A stretch of 64,000 nt of DNA, taken from positions 1 to 64,000 of the forward strand of contig NZ_KE383993.1 of assembly GCF_000423245.1 (NCBI RefSeq), written 5' to 3'. This DNA is from Ligilactobacillus ceti DSM 22408. GTDB lineage: Bacteria > Bacillota > Bacilli > Lactobacillales > Lactobacillaceae. Made by a program: the position numbers and the translations under genes. Positions 36,902-45,427 of this stretch are shown piece by piece; the stretch's first letter is position 1; each line of letters starts with the position of its first letter. The notes beneath the pieces were generated by a model. It worked only from the letters and a program-made list of their open reading frames with translations, ran no database searches and was not told the origin of the DNA.

Positions 36902-37395
36902 TTTGATGGACCTCCCGTTTTTTCGGATTCATAATATCTGCACCTATACCATACACTGAATGCTATTAAAAAGCAAGTTTATAAAAGTTCAAAATGCGTA
37001 AATAAGTATAAAAACTTATTGTAAAAACGCTTTATTTTAACCATAACCAAACTTGATTCAAAAAAACAAATTTAAAATCAGTACATTTAATTAAAACTAG
37101 ACCATTGGTACGTATTTTTAATTGGAAAGGTCGATTTTTTAAATGACAGTCAATCGTTTTACTAAAAAAGCTATATAAATTAACTTATATTAATGTGGTG
37201 TAAAATGAAAAAGTAATGGATGTTTTTTTCATGTAATTAATTTTTTAAAAAGAGAGGAAAGACCTGGAGTAATAGGAAATCAAGTAAAGAAATTAGTCTG
37301 AGATGGGGTGTTAATAATTGCTTTTTAGTAGCTTAATTAAGTTGATTTCAAATGAAAGATTGATGTCTAAAGAAGTTTTAAGCGATTTAAAATAA
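36902..37395. other. First part of a 1.2-kb gene-free region
   Basis: No gene with a ribosome binding site was seen on either strand. It contains the minus-strand promoter area of the preceding small gene and an inverted repeat AATAAGT-ATAAAA-ACTTATT at about 37003-37022. The rest is AT-rich. The remaining part of the gap is covered by the structured element and three candidate RNAs listed next. Confidence 0.45.
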
Positions 37396-37488
37396 TGACA
37401 AACTCCGATTAAACCTTATGAAAACAAGTGGTATCATTAGTTGTTGATTATACCAATCGAAGTATAAGTTATGAAAGATAGTTTGTCA
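37396..37488. repeat. 93-bp palindromic element with TGACAAACT ends
   Basis: Perfect 9-bp terminal inverted repeats, TGACAAACT (37396-37404) and AGTTTGTCA (37480-37488), enclose a second dyad TGGTAT/ATACCA. A third TGACAAACT copy is at 37608-37616. It could be a folded RNA, a decayed miniature mobile element or a regulatory site. No target-site duplication was recognised. Confidence 0.4.
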
Positions 37489-37529
37489 GAGTGATGATAA
37501 AGTTTGGGGATAATTGTTAATTTTAAATA

Positions 37530-37636
37530 AACAAAAAAACAGCGCAAACTTAGGGGAGTTTACGCTGTTTGTTATAAGGGAATGCTGTTAATTATTTTCA
37601 GATGAGTTGACAAACTCAGACTTGTAAAATAACAGA
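37530..37636 (-). ncRNA. Candidate small RNA (minus strand, about 105 nt)
   Basis: Promoter TTGTCT (37666-37671) - 17 bp - TATAAT (37643-37648) on the minus strand points to a start near 37636. Transcription would end at a stem AAACAGCG...CGCTGTTT (37538-37570, one mismatch) followed by T7 on the minus strand. Inside is a hairpin GAGTT-TGTC-AACTC. No open frame with a ribosome binding site is present. The RNA itself is inferred. Confidence 0.5.
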
Positions 37637-37709
37637 CATCACATTATAACGATTATTTTGAGTTAAGACAATGATTTTTGTTAAAAAATTAAATTAATAT
37701 TATATTGTT

Positions 37710-37826
37710 CTAAAAAACAAGCAGAGAAAGTGGCCGACTTTCTCTGCAAATAATAAGTAAGGTAATCTTATGTAATCTTCAAATCATCTCTCTCTAATGA
37801 TTTAACTAGTAAAATTATAAAATTAC
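37710..37826 (-). ncRNA. Candidate small RNA (minus strand, about 115 nt)
   Basis: Promoter TTGACT (37856-37861) - 17 bp - TATATT (37833-37838), with a palindrome TTTTCTTAAGAAAA between the two boxes that could be an operator. Termination would occur at a perfect 11-bp stem, GCAGAGAAAGT / ACTTTCTCTGC (37721-37747), followed on the minus strand by TTGTTTTTT. No credible coding frame is present. Confidence 0.55.
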
Positions 37827-37984
37827 AATCAAAATATAGGCTTTTTCTTAAGAAAAGTCAAGTATTACCGTTTAAAAAAATTTAGTTTCAATAAAATTGC
37901 TTGATGAGAATATTCTAATTTAAAAAACTTTCAAAATTAGAGCGTTTCATTTGAAATATAATTGTGCGCAATGTATCATAATGA

Positions 37985-38067
37985 AGTCAAATGATTTAGA
38001 TAATGATTTGACCCCCTAATATAACAATATATCCTAAAGCCTCTCTGAAGAAATTCAGGGAGGTTTT
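37985..38067 (+). ncRNA. Candidate small RNA (plus strand, about 80 nt)
   Basis: Promoter TTGAAA (37951-37956) - 17 bp - TATCAT (37974-37979). The transcript would carry a hairpin GTCAAAT...ATTTGAC and end at CCTCTCTGAA - GAAA - TTCAGGGAGG (38040-38063) plus T4. No ribosome binding site or open frame is seen. The second hairpin could instead be an attenuator for the gene at 38150. Confidence 0.45.
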
Positions 38068-38149
38068 ATGTTTAAAAAGGGAATAAAACAAGCATTTTTA
38101 TGTAAAACAATGTAAAATAGAAGTTAATTGTAAATATAGGGAGGATTTT

Positions 38150-39190
38150 ATGAATTTATGGCAAAAATTTATCGCTAATACAGGCTTGCGCCGGACAGTT
38201 GTCTTATTAGGGATTATTAGTATTTTGTTTTTAGCGCGGAGTATGTTAAGTGTTATTTTGTTAACATTTATTTTTACTTTCTTAGTAATCAGATTAATTG
38301 GCTTTGTCCAAAAATATATTAAAATACCATCAAGTTTAATTGTTATTATTTTGTATCTCGGGATCATTGTAATTATGTATGGAGCGATCACGATTTATGT
38401 TCCAAAATTAATTGTACAATCAGAAGCGATGTTTAATTATTTAATGAATTTTTATCAACATCCGCCAAAAGGTACAAATGATTTGATGAAATATGTGAAT
38501 ATGTACATTAACAAATCAGAAATTATGAAACAAGCCAAAACTGGGGTTTCATTTTTATTTAGTTCTTTAGCAAGTATTGGGACAATGAGTTTCACATTCT
38601 TTATGTCATTGTTAATGAGTTTCTTCTATACAGTAGAATGTAAACAAGTTAAGAAGTTTTCCAGTCAGTTATTAGAAGGACCAAATGCATGGTTGTTCTC
38701 AGATATTTATTATTTTGCTAAAAAATTCACTAATACATTTGGTGTTGTTTTAGAAGCTCAGTTTATGATTGCTTTAATTAATACAATTATTACAACTGGC
38801 TTTTTAGCAATTTTAAAAATGCCACAATTAGTGACATTATCAGTTTTAATCTTTATTTTAAGTATGATTCCGGTAGCTGGTGTGATTTTATCATTTTTAC
38901 CAATGGCCTTTATTGGTTATTCAGTTGGTGGAATTCGTTATGTGATTTATATCGTGATTATGTTAATGGTTGTTCACGCTTTAGAAGCTTATGTGCTTAA
39001 TCCTAAATTAATGTCTAGCAAAACAGATTTACCAATTTTTTACACATTTATTATTTTATTTATCGCTGAACGTTTATTTGGTGTTTGGGGATTAATTGTT
39101 GGTATTCCAATCTTTACATTTATTTTAGATGTTTTAGGCGTTAAAATAAAAAGTATTCGTAAGCAACCTTTACGTAAATTGGAAAAATAA
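38150..39190 (+). CDS. AI-2E family (PerM-like) membrane protein
   Basis: A 346-residue protein with about seven to eight helices of the AI-2E transporter/PerM family. Three N-terminal helices are followed by a polar stretch (residues 90-130), then the family pattern LSMIPVAGVILSFLPMAFIGYSVGG and ALEAYVLNPKLMSSKTDLPIFYTF near the C-terminus, ending in a basic tail. Members export signals or ions, and no substrate can be assigned. AGGGAGGA precedes the ATG. Confidence 0.88.
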   Translation: MNLWQKFIANTGLRRTVVLLGIISILFLARSMLSVILLTFIFTFLVIRLIGFVQKYIKIPSSLIVIILYLGIIVIMYGAITIYVPKLIVQSEAMFNYLMNFYQHPPKGTNDLMKYVNMYINKSEIMKQAKTGVSFLFSSLASIGTMSFTFFMSLLMSFFYTVECKQVKKFSSQLLEGPNAWLFSDIYYFAKKFTNTFGVVLEAQFMIALINTIITTGFLAILKMPQLVTLSVLIFILSMIPVAGVILSFLPMAFIGYSVGGIRYVIYIVIMLMVVHALEAYVLNPKLMSSKTDLPIFYTFIILFIAERLFGVWGLIVGIPIFTFILDVLGVKIKSIRKQPLRKLEK

Positions 39191-39272
39191 TTCTGTTAAT
39201 TTAAGGGAATTCGGTGTAAAATTAAATTTGTATTAGACTATTTTATTTTTCAAAGAAAGAGGTTTATACTAC

Positions 39273-39959
39273 ATGGCAAAATTAGTTTTCATCCGTCACG
39301 GACAAAGTGAATGGAACTTAGAAAACCTTTTTACAGGTTGGGTAGATGTTAATTTAAGTGAACAAGGTGTTCGCGAAGCAAAAGAAGCAGGTCGCAAGCT
39401 TAAAGCAGCTGGTCTCGAGTTCGATCAAGCTTACACATCTGTTTTAAAACGTGCTATCAAAACATTACACTTCGCATTAGAAGAATCTGATCAATTATGG
39501 ATTCCTGAAACAAAAACATGGCGTTTAAACGAACGTCACTATGGCGCTTTACAAGGTAAAAACAAAGCAGTTGCCGCTGAAGAATTCGGTGATGAACAAG
39601 TTCATATCTGGCGTCGTTCTTATGATGTATTACCACCTTTATTGAGTGCTGATGATGAAGGTTCTGCAGCAAACGATCGTCGTTATGCAGAATTAGATGA
39701 ACGTACAGTTCCAGGTGGCGAAAACTTAAAAGTTACTTTAGAACGTGTAATTCCATTCTGGCAAGATCACATTGCACCAGATTTATTAGCTGGTAAAAAT
39801 GTTATTGTTGCAGCTCATGGTAACTCATTACGCGCTTTAACAAAATATATCGAAGAAATCTCTGACGAAGATATTATGGACGTTGAAATGGCAACAGGCC
39901 AACCAGTGGTATATACATTGGACGAACGTTTGAATATTATCGACAAAGAAAAATTATAA
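39273..39959 (+). CDS. gpmA: 2,3-bisphosphoglycerate-dependent phosphoglycerate mutase
   Basis: A 228-residue glycolytic enzyme interconverting 3- and 2-phosphoglycerate. The phospho-His is in [10 protein letters not shown] (His9), followed by [28 protein letters not shown] and the second active-site His in [11 protein letters not shown]. Codon use is more GC-rich and regular than neighbours, as in highly expressed genes. Single-gene unit with its own terminator. Confidence 0.96.
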   Translation: MAKLVFIRHGQSEWNLENLFTGWVDVNLSEQGVREAKEAGRKLKAAGLEFDQAYTSVLKRAIKTLHFALEESDQLWIPETKTWRLNERHYGALQGKNKAVAAEEFGDEQVHIWRRSYDVLPPLLSADDEGSAANDRRYAELDERTVPGGENLKVTLERVIPFWQDHIAPDLLAGKNVIVAAHGNSLRALTKYIEEISDEDIMDVEMATGQPVVYTLDERLNIIDKEKL

Positions 39960-39977
39960 TTTAAAACGATTAAAAAC

Positions 39978-40009
39978 AAAGCCTTCCGTGCTTCAGCGGA
40001 AGGCTTTTT
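39978..40009 (+). terminator. Terminator of gpmA
   Basis: AAAGCCTTCCG - TGCTTCAG - CGGAAGGCTTT followed by T-run. Perfect 11-bp GC-rich stem. Confidence 0.92.
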
Positions 40010-40151
40010 CTATTGTTTATAACACAATATGTAGTGAGGGTTAAAAACGAATGTTCTATATATTGTGTTTTTGGCGTTGATTAACAAATGTAAAAATGCT
40101 AGAATTTAAATTAGCTTTTCAAATTACATATATAAAGGATGATCAATTTTT

Positions 40152-41366
40152 ATGGAAAAAAGATATCGGGTAGCAATTGCCGGAATCTTACTGCATTTAA
40201 TGATTGGCTCGGTTTATGCTTGGAGTGTCTTCACAAAACCGATTGCCCAAGCTACAAACTGGAGTGAAGCTTCTGTTGCTTTTGCATTTAGTATTGCAAT
40301 TTTTTGTTTAGGTATGTCAGCTGCTTTTATGGGGCGTTTAGTGGAAAAATATAGTCCAACCGTAACTGGGACGATTGCTAGTATTTGTTATGGAAGCGGG
40401 ATTATGTTGACTGGTTATGCAATTCAAAGTCAGCAATTATGGATGTTATATGTATCTTATGGTGTGTTAGGCGGTTTAGGTTTAGGTGCGGGGTATGTTA
40501 CACCTGTTTCTACTATTATTCGTTGGTTCCCTGACAAACGTGGTTTAGCTACAGGGATGGCCATTATGGGATTTGGTTTTGCAGCAATGTTAACAGGTCC
40601 TGTTGCGCAAAAATTAATGGCAGCTTTTGGTTTGGTGAAGACATTTTATATTTTAGGTGCGGTTTATTTTATAGTGATGATTATTTCGGCACAATTTATC
40701 AAAAAACCTCAACCTGGAGAATTACCACAACATATTAATTCAGATGCTATTACTGTTAAAACAAAAAGTGAAAAAACAGCTAACCAAGCACTTAAAAGTC
40801 CATATTTTTATGCCTTATGGTTAATGTTCTTTATTAATATTACATGTGGAATTGGGCTGGTTTCAGCGGCCTCACCAATGGCTCAAGAAATGACTAAAAT
40901 GAATGTTGGATTAGCAGCATTAATGGTTGGGATTATTGGTATTTTTAATGGTTTTGGCCGTTTAGTCTGGGCAACGTTATCTGATTTAATCGGACGTCCT
41001 TTAACGTTTAGTTTGATCTTTTTCGTTGATGTTGTTATGTTAGGTTGTCTTCTTTGGTGGCATGAACCAATTGTTTTTGTGATTGCTTTATGTATTGTGA
41101 TGTCATGTTATGGGGCGGGCTTTTCAGTTATTCCAGCTTATTTAAGTGATATTTTTGGTACAAAAGAACTCGGAACAATTCATGGTTATATTTTAACAGC
41201 GTGGGCGATGGCCGGAGTGGTCGGACCGCTTGTTTTATCATTTACACACCAAAAATTCCATAACTACCAATTCACATTAATGACATTTATTATCTTAGAA
41301 AGTGTTGCTTTATTATTATCAATTTGGCTTCAATTTAAACTTAAAAATAATAAAACAAAATATTAA
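40152..41366 (+). CDS. MFS transporter of the oxalate/formate antiporter (OFA) family
   Basis: A 404-residue, 12-helix major facilitator. The first helix reads GILLHLMIGSVYAWSVFTKPI, the hallmark of OFA members, with GLGLGAGYVTPVSTIIRWFPDKRGLATG as the loop 4 motif and NGFGRLVWATLSDLIGR between helices 8 and 9. OFA carriers exchange small organic anions. The substrate here is unknown and no oxalate genes lie nearby. Confidence 0.9.
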   Translation: MEKRYRVAIAGILLHLMIGSVYAWSVFTKPIAQATNWSEASVAFAFSIAIFCLGMSAAFMGRLVEKYSPTVTGTIASICYGSGIMLTGYAIQSQQLWMLYVSYGVLGGLGLGAGYVTPVSTIIRWFPDKRGLATGMAIMGFGFAAMLTGPVAQKLMAAFGLVKTFYILGAVYFIVMIISAQFIKKPQPGELPQHINSDAITVKTKSEKTANQALKSPYFYALWLMFFINITCGIGLVSAASPMAQEMTKMNVGLAALMVGIIGIFNGFGRLVWATLSDLIGRPLTFSLIFFVDVVMLGCLLWWHEPIVFVIALCIVMSCYGAGFSVIPAYLSDIFGTKELGTIHGYILTAWAMAGVVGPLVLSFTHQKFHNYQFTLMTFIILESVALLLSIWLQFKLKNNKTKY

Positions 41367-41369
41367 TTC

Positions 41370-41408
41370 AAAAATCCCTTTGCTAGTATAACTGGCAAAG
41401 GGATTTTT
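41370..41408. terminator. Bidirectional terminator
   Basis: AAAAATCCCTTTGC / GCAAAGGGATTTTT, 14 bp, between convergent genes. Confidence 0.9.
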
Positions 41409-41411
41409 GAT

Positions 41412-41822
41412 TTAAATGATAATACCATCACAGTGATCAATTTCATGTTGAATAATTTGTGCAATCCAATCGCTAAATTCTTGTTTTCTGGGTTGGAAAT
41501 TTTGATCTAAGTATTTTACTGTGATTTGACGATAGCGTTTAGTTGGACGAGTACCTTCTAAAGAGAGACAGCCTTCTTCAGTATTAAACGGTTGGGCTTT
41601 TTTTGTGATGACCGGATTAACCATAATTACAGGAAACGGCCCCATTTGAACGATGATAATCCGTTTTAAGACGCCAATCATATTAGCTGCCATTCCAACA
41701 CAACAATCTTGATTGGCTTTTAAAGTATCTTGTAAATCAAAAATAACTTGTTGGTCAGCTAGTGTGGCGGGAGTTGATTTTTGGGATAAAAAATTTTCAT
41801 CACACATAATCGGTTTTTGCAT
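41412..41822 (-). CDS. Peptide deformylase-like protein with altered motif 1
   Basis: A 136-residue metal-dependent deformylase homologue. Motif 2 EGCLS (residues 82-86) and motif 3 HEIDH (125-129) are intact and would bind the metal. In motif 1, GMAANMIG (43-50), Met48 replaces the glutamine of the usual GxGxAAxQ that supports catalysis. It is also short compared with main Def enzymes (about 180 residues). It is probably a secondary paralogue. The main def should lie elsewhere. It is 14 bases downstream of an MFS gene and likely shares its transcript. Confidence 0.85.
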   Translation of the reverse strand: MQKPIMCDENFLSQKSTPATLADQQVIFDLQDTLKANQDCCVGMAANMIGVLKRIIIVQMGPFPVIMVNPVITKKAQPFNTEEGCLSLEGTRPTKRYRQITVKYLDQNFQPRKQEFSDWIAQIIQHEIDHCDGIII

Positions 41823-41836
41823 AATTCACCTCAAAA

Positions 41837-43045
41837 TTAATTAGTTTCTTTTATCATATCAGAATTTAATTTTGGTTGCCGACTTGATTTCAAATAAACC
41901 CAACCAGAACCTAAAGCAATGACAAAAGCTAAGGCACCTAAAACAAAGGGGCTTTGTGGTTGCATTTTGTACATTTCACCAGCTAAAAAGGCGCCGATAA
42001 TCATCCCTAAAGATTGTGTCGCTTGATAAAAACCTAAGACCATATTTCGATTTTTATCAGAAGCTTCATTAGTAATTAAGTCTTGAATTAAAGGAACAGT
42101 AATGGCATAACCACCATAAAAAACAAAATTTAAAGTTAAGTAAAGCGGAAGTGGTTTGATAAAAATAGTAATGAGCATCACGGCTGCACTTAAACCAAGT
42201 ACGACCAAGATACTTTTTTTAATATTTGTTTTCTTCAATAAATAAATACAAATTGTTAAGTTAGCAACTAACGAAACTAATCCGACAATACCTTTGAAAA
42301 TTCCGTTATAAGCACTGGAAAGATGAATCATATCTTTTAAATAGTAATTAAAACTTTGATCAAAGGCCGTATAACCTAAGAAAACAAAAGTTGATAATAT
42401 AAATAAAGCACTAAAGGAACGATTCATGAATTTTTTACCATCCAAGAATGCTTTTAAAGGATTAGATTCATGAATGATTTCTTTGAAAGTAGCTTGTGGT
42501 GTGGTTAAATCTTTTTCTAAGAAAAGATAATAAGCAATCCCAACTAAAATTAATTGGACAACTTGTAAGGCAAATGCGGCATTGAGACTATATTGACCTA
42601 AAATACCACCCACAAAATAACCTAGAGCACTGGTAACTGTTTGGATCGTTGCATTCCAAGTTAAAGCCGCTCCCCGTTCTTGTGGTGGCGTTACATTAGC
42701 AATATAAGTTAAAGTTCCCACGAAAAAGGCACCACATGCTAAACCGGCTAATAAACGTCCAGCAATAATAATTGGAACTGTATGGCCAAATGCAAACATG
42801 ATTTGGGCGATTCCATATCCGATACTACCAATCGCCATAGCTGATTTAGAGTTGATCAAACTAGTCATCTTACCCCAAAAAGGTGATGAAATAAACATCC
42901 CTAATGACATAACGGCAAAAGCGATCCCGAACATGGAATTACTGAGGTTTAACATTTTAAAATAAGTTGGTGTGACGGGGTGAGCATAATTTGCAGCCAT
43001 GCAAAAAATACTAATTAAAGTGAAAAATAAATATTTCTTTTTCAT
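41837..43045 (-). CDS. MFS transporter (drug efflux-like)
   Basis: A 402-residue 12-helix major facilitator. It has FISSPFWGKMTSLINSKSAM (loop 2-3 motif), GRLLAGLACGAFFVGTLTYIANVTPPQERG (motif C and loop 4) and a C-terminal GFYQATQSLGMIIGAFLAGEMY. It resembles TetA/NorA-type efflux proteins but the substrate is unknown. AAAGGAGG precedes the ATG. It is the first gene of a two-gene unit with the deformylase-like gene. Confidence 0.87.
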   Translation of the reverse strand: MKKKYLFFTLISIFCMAANYAHPVTPTYFKMLNLSNSMFGIAFAVMSLGMFISSPFWGKMTSLINSKSAMAIGSIGYGIAQIMFAFGHTVPIIIAGRLLAGLACGAFFVGTLTYIANVTPPQERGAALTWNATIQTVTSALGYFVGGILGQYSLNAAFALQVVQLILVGIAYYLFLEKDLTTPQATFKEIIHESNPLKAFLDGKKFMNRSFSALFILSTFVFLGYTAFDQSFNYYLKDMIHLSSAYNGIFKGIVGLVSLVANLTICIYLLKKTNIKKSILVVLGLSAAVMLITIFIKPLPLYLTLNFVFYGGYAITVPLIQDLITNEASDKNRNMVLGFYQATQSLGMIIGAFLAGEMYKMQPQSPFVLGALAFVIALGSGWVYLKSSRQPKLNSDMIKETN

Positions 43046-43236
43046 AAAAACCTCCTTTGAAAAAGTTACGATCTAAAAAAGCAATATAACTATGTAACTA
43101 CAAAAAAGACGGTGTGTCAATTCTGCATGAGAATTCATTAAAAGAGTGCTTAAAAATTTTTAAATATAACTTAAAGGAAGTCGCTAGAAAGTATGCTACA
43201 ATAATTAGTAATTAAGATTGAAAATGAGGAGAACAG

Positions 43237-44121
43237 ATGTTTAAACAAAAAAATAAATTTAAGTTACTGGTCACAATTGTTTCTGTAATGACATTATTGT
43301 TAACTGGTTGTAGTCAAAGTAATCAAACGGCGCAAGAATCTAGTTCAACAACACCGAAAACCAAAGTGGTTCAACAAAGTAAACAAGCGATTTCGCAAGC
43401 TAAACAAAAAGAACCACAAACAAAAACAACACATTATAATTCACAATATACACCAACAGAAGAGCTATCCCGTTCTGTCTTAACTAATGATGTAGTGACA
43501 AAATTAGGTGGATTAGCATTGATTAAGTGGAATGGTGCTGGGGCATTTATTATTAATAACAATCATAATAAATTAAAAGTCATTCGTGGTAATCGTCCGT
43601 ATGCACAATGTCAAGTCGATGATTTAGGTCGACCTGTGATGGTAGATTCTTTATTAACGAAAGCAACTAGACAATATAAAAATCGTCGCAAAACTGGAAA
43701 CGGTGCTTCTAAATGGAAACCAGCAGGATTTCATCAGATGAAACTGAATGGTAAATGGAATCACTTATATGATCGCGGACATTTATTAGCATATTCTTTA
43801 GTTGGTAATTTGAGAGGCTTTGATGCATCGGAACGAAATATAAAAAATATTGCTACACAAACGGCCTGGGCTAATGAAGCGCGCAGTCATAACTCAACGG
43901 GACAAAATTATTTTGAAACAAAAGTTCGCAAAGCTTTAGATCGACATAAAACAGTTCGTTATCGTGTGACAAATATTTATCAAGGTCGCAATATTATTCC
44001 ATCTGGTGCGCAATTACAGGCGAAGTCTTTAGATGGTAGTTTAGAATTTAATGTCTTTATACCTAATGTTCAACCGGGTGTGCTTATTAATTATGAAACA
44101 GGTTATGCTAAAGTTGCATAA
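43237..44121 (+). CDS. Lipoprotein DNA/RNA non-specific endonuclease (EndA-like)
   Basis: A 294-residue surface nuclease. A signal peptide ends in the lipobox LLTGC (Cys25). A Ser/Gln/Lys-rich linker to about residue 70 leads to the nuclease domain. The beta-beta-alpha metal active site is YDRGHLLAYSLVG, with catalytic His182, and NIATQTAWANEAR supplies the metal-binding Asn. It resembles streptococcal EndA, which degrades DNA at the surface during uptake or in nets. No competence genes are seen nearby. An extended -10 TATGCTACAAT lies at about 43193-43203. Confidence 0.92.
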   Translation: MFKQKNKFKLLVTIVSVMTLLLTGCSQSNQTAQESSSTTPKTKVVQQSKQAISQAKQKEPQTKTTHYNSQYTPTEELSRSVLTNDVVTKLGGLALIKWNGAGAFIINNNHNKLKVIRGNRPYAQCQVDDLGRPVMVDSLLTKATRQYKNRRKTGNGASKWKPAGFHQMKLNGKWNHLYDRGHLLAYSLVGNLRGFDASERNIKNIATQTAWANEARSHNSTGQNYFETKVRKALDRHKTVRYRVTNIYQGRNIIPSGAQLQAKSLDGSLEFNVFIPNVQPGVLINYETGYAKVA

Positions 44122-44122
44122 T

Positions 44123-44160
44123 AAAAAACCTTTGAGAAAATTTTTCTCAAAGGTTTTTTT
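44123..44160. terminator. Bidirectional terminator
   Basis: AAAAAACCTTTGAGAAA / TTCTCAAAGGTTTTTT stem between convergent genes. Confidence 0.9.
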
Positions 44161-44165
44161 GTTTG

Positions 44166-45140
44166 TTAAGAAATGGCATTACTCATAAAATGAGCTAATT
44201 CTTCTTCATCTAAGCCAGCACTTAAACCAACTAACAGTTTAATGCGAGCTTTTTGACCGTTTAAACCATGACAGAAAATAACACCCATTTCACTTAATTG
44301 CACACCGCCGCCTTCATAAGCATAGACGTCTTGAGCAATACCGTTAAAACAACGTGATACTAAAACTACAGGAATTTTTAAGTCTAAAAGTTTTTGTAAT
44401 TGTGGTAAAACGCGTGGTGGTAAGTTTCCGGCACCTAACGCTTCAATGACAACACCGTTTGTATTTGGATTGTCTAAATAAGAAAAGAGTTCCGGGTCCA
44501 TACCGGCATAAGCCTTTAATAAGTAGACATGATCAACTACTTCTGTAATTGGTTGGATTGTGTGATTGAGCAATGTTTCAAAGAAATGTGCCCGGTCTTT
44601 GGAAATTAATCCAATTGGTCCAAAGGTTGGTGTTCTAAAAGTAGCTACATTAGTTGTATGTGTTTTTGTAACATAACGAGCAGTATGAATTTCATCATTC
44701 ATAACGACTAAGACACCTTGATTTTTAGCCTGATCGTTAGCTGCCGTCAAGATAGCGGTTTGTAAATTGTGTAAACCATCAGAACCGATTTCGTTAGCGG
44801 AGCGCATGGCACCTGTAATTACAATTGCTAAAGAATTTGGAATTGTTAAATCAAGAAAATAAGCTGTTTCTTCTAGGGTATCGGTACCGTGTGTAATCAC
44901 TACACCATCGATGCCGTCTTTTTCAGCTGCTAAAATTCGTTTTTGCAAAATTAACATTTCATTAGCACCGATATGTGGTGAAGGAACATTGAAAATATCT
45001 TCGGTGATTAATTCTAAATTATCAGCAAAGGGATTAGTGAATTTATTAAGTGGATTTTCAGAGCCAGGTGCCACTGCACCGGATTCGTCTTCAGACATGG
45101 CAATTGTTCCACCAGTATGGAGAATTAAAATTTTTTTCAT
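44166..45140 (-). CDS. ansA: L-asparaginase (type I, cytoplasmic)
   Basis: A 324-residue enzyme hydrolysing asparagine to aspartate and ammonia. The first active-site Thr lies in LHTGGTIAM (Thr12) and the second triad in ITHGTDTLEETAYFL. MRSANEIGSDGLHNL is also typical. There is no signal peptide, so it should act in the cytoplasm. The ribosome binding site is weak. A small hairpin AACTC-GAAAG-GAGTT occurs in the leader (about 45179-45205). Confidence 0.93.
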   Translation of the reverse strand: MKKILILHTGGTIAMSEDESGAVAPGSENPLNKFTNPFADNLELITEDIFNVPSPHIGANEMLILQKRILAAEKDGIDGVVITHGTDTLEETAYFLDLTIPNSLAIVITGAMRSANEIGSDGLHNLQTAILTAANDQAKNQGVLVVMNDEIHTARYVTKTHTTNVATFRTPTFGPIGLISKDRAHFFETLLNHTIQPITEVVDHVYLLKAYAGMDPELFSYLDNPNTNGVVIEALGAGNLPPRVLPQLQKLLDLKIPVVLVSRCFNGIAQDVYAYEGGGVQLSEMGVIFCHGLNGQKARIKLLVGLSAGLDEEELAHFMSNAIS

Positions 45141-45314
45141 TGGATAAACCCAAATTACTTAGTGATAAGTTATTTAGGTGAGTTCAACTCCTTTCGAGTT
45201 AAGAAACTTACATTATAAATATTAGTATTAATAATTATACTACAAGAGACGTTGTTTGAAAAAATAAGATTGGTCTAGGTACTGTTGTTCGAAAATTTTA
45301 TGTAAAATAAACAA

Positions 45315-45360
45315 TTTAACTGATTAAAAATCAAATGGTATAATTAAGTAAGCGCTTACA
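45315..45360 (+). promoter_or_regulatory. Promoter and cre box of surface protein gene 1
   Basis: TTTAAC (45315-45320) - 18 bp - TATAAT (45339-45344) with an upstream TGG (extended -10). Directly after it is AGTAAGCGCTTACA (45347-45360), a nearly ideal cre box (one mismatch) with a perfect GTAAGCGCTTAC palindrome. CcpA should repress here on preferred sugars. Confidence 0.75.
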
Positions 45361-45427
45361 TAAACGGAAGGGGGATCGTTTTACTTTTGATTGACGGTTA
45401 ATAATAGGATGAAAGGATTTGTTAGGG

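Noticed and set aside
37515..37536. TTGTTAATTTTAAATAAACAA as a Rex box
   Set aside because: The half-sites are spaced wrongly compared with the 18-bp Rex consensus, and the sequence lies in the tail of a candidate terminator rather than in a promoter.
37260..37570. Possible 6S, RNase P, tmRNA or SRP RNA in the large intergenic gap
   Set aside because: None of the conserved sequence landmarks of these RNAs was seen on either strand.
38098..38391. 97-codon minus-strand frame
   Set aside because: It overlaps the start of the well-supported perM-like gene on the other strand and has no ribosome binding site. Its hydrophobic look is the mirror of membrane-helix codons.
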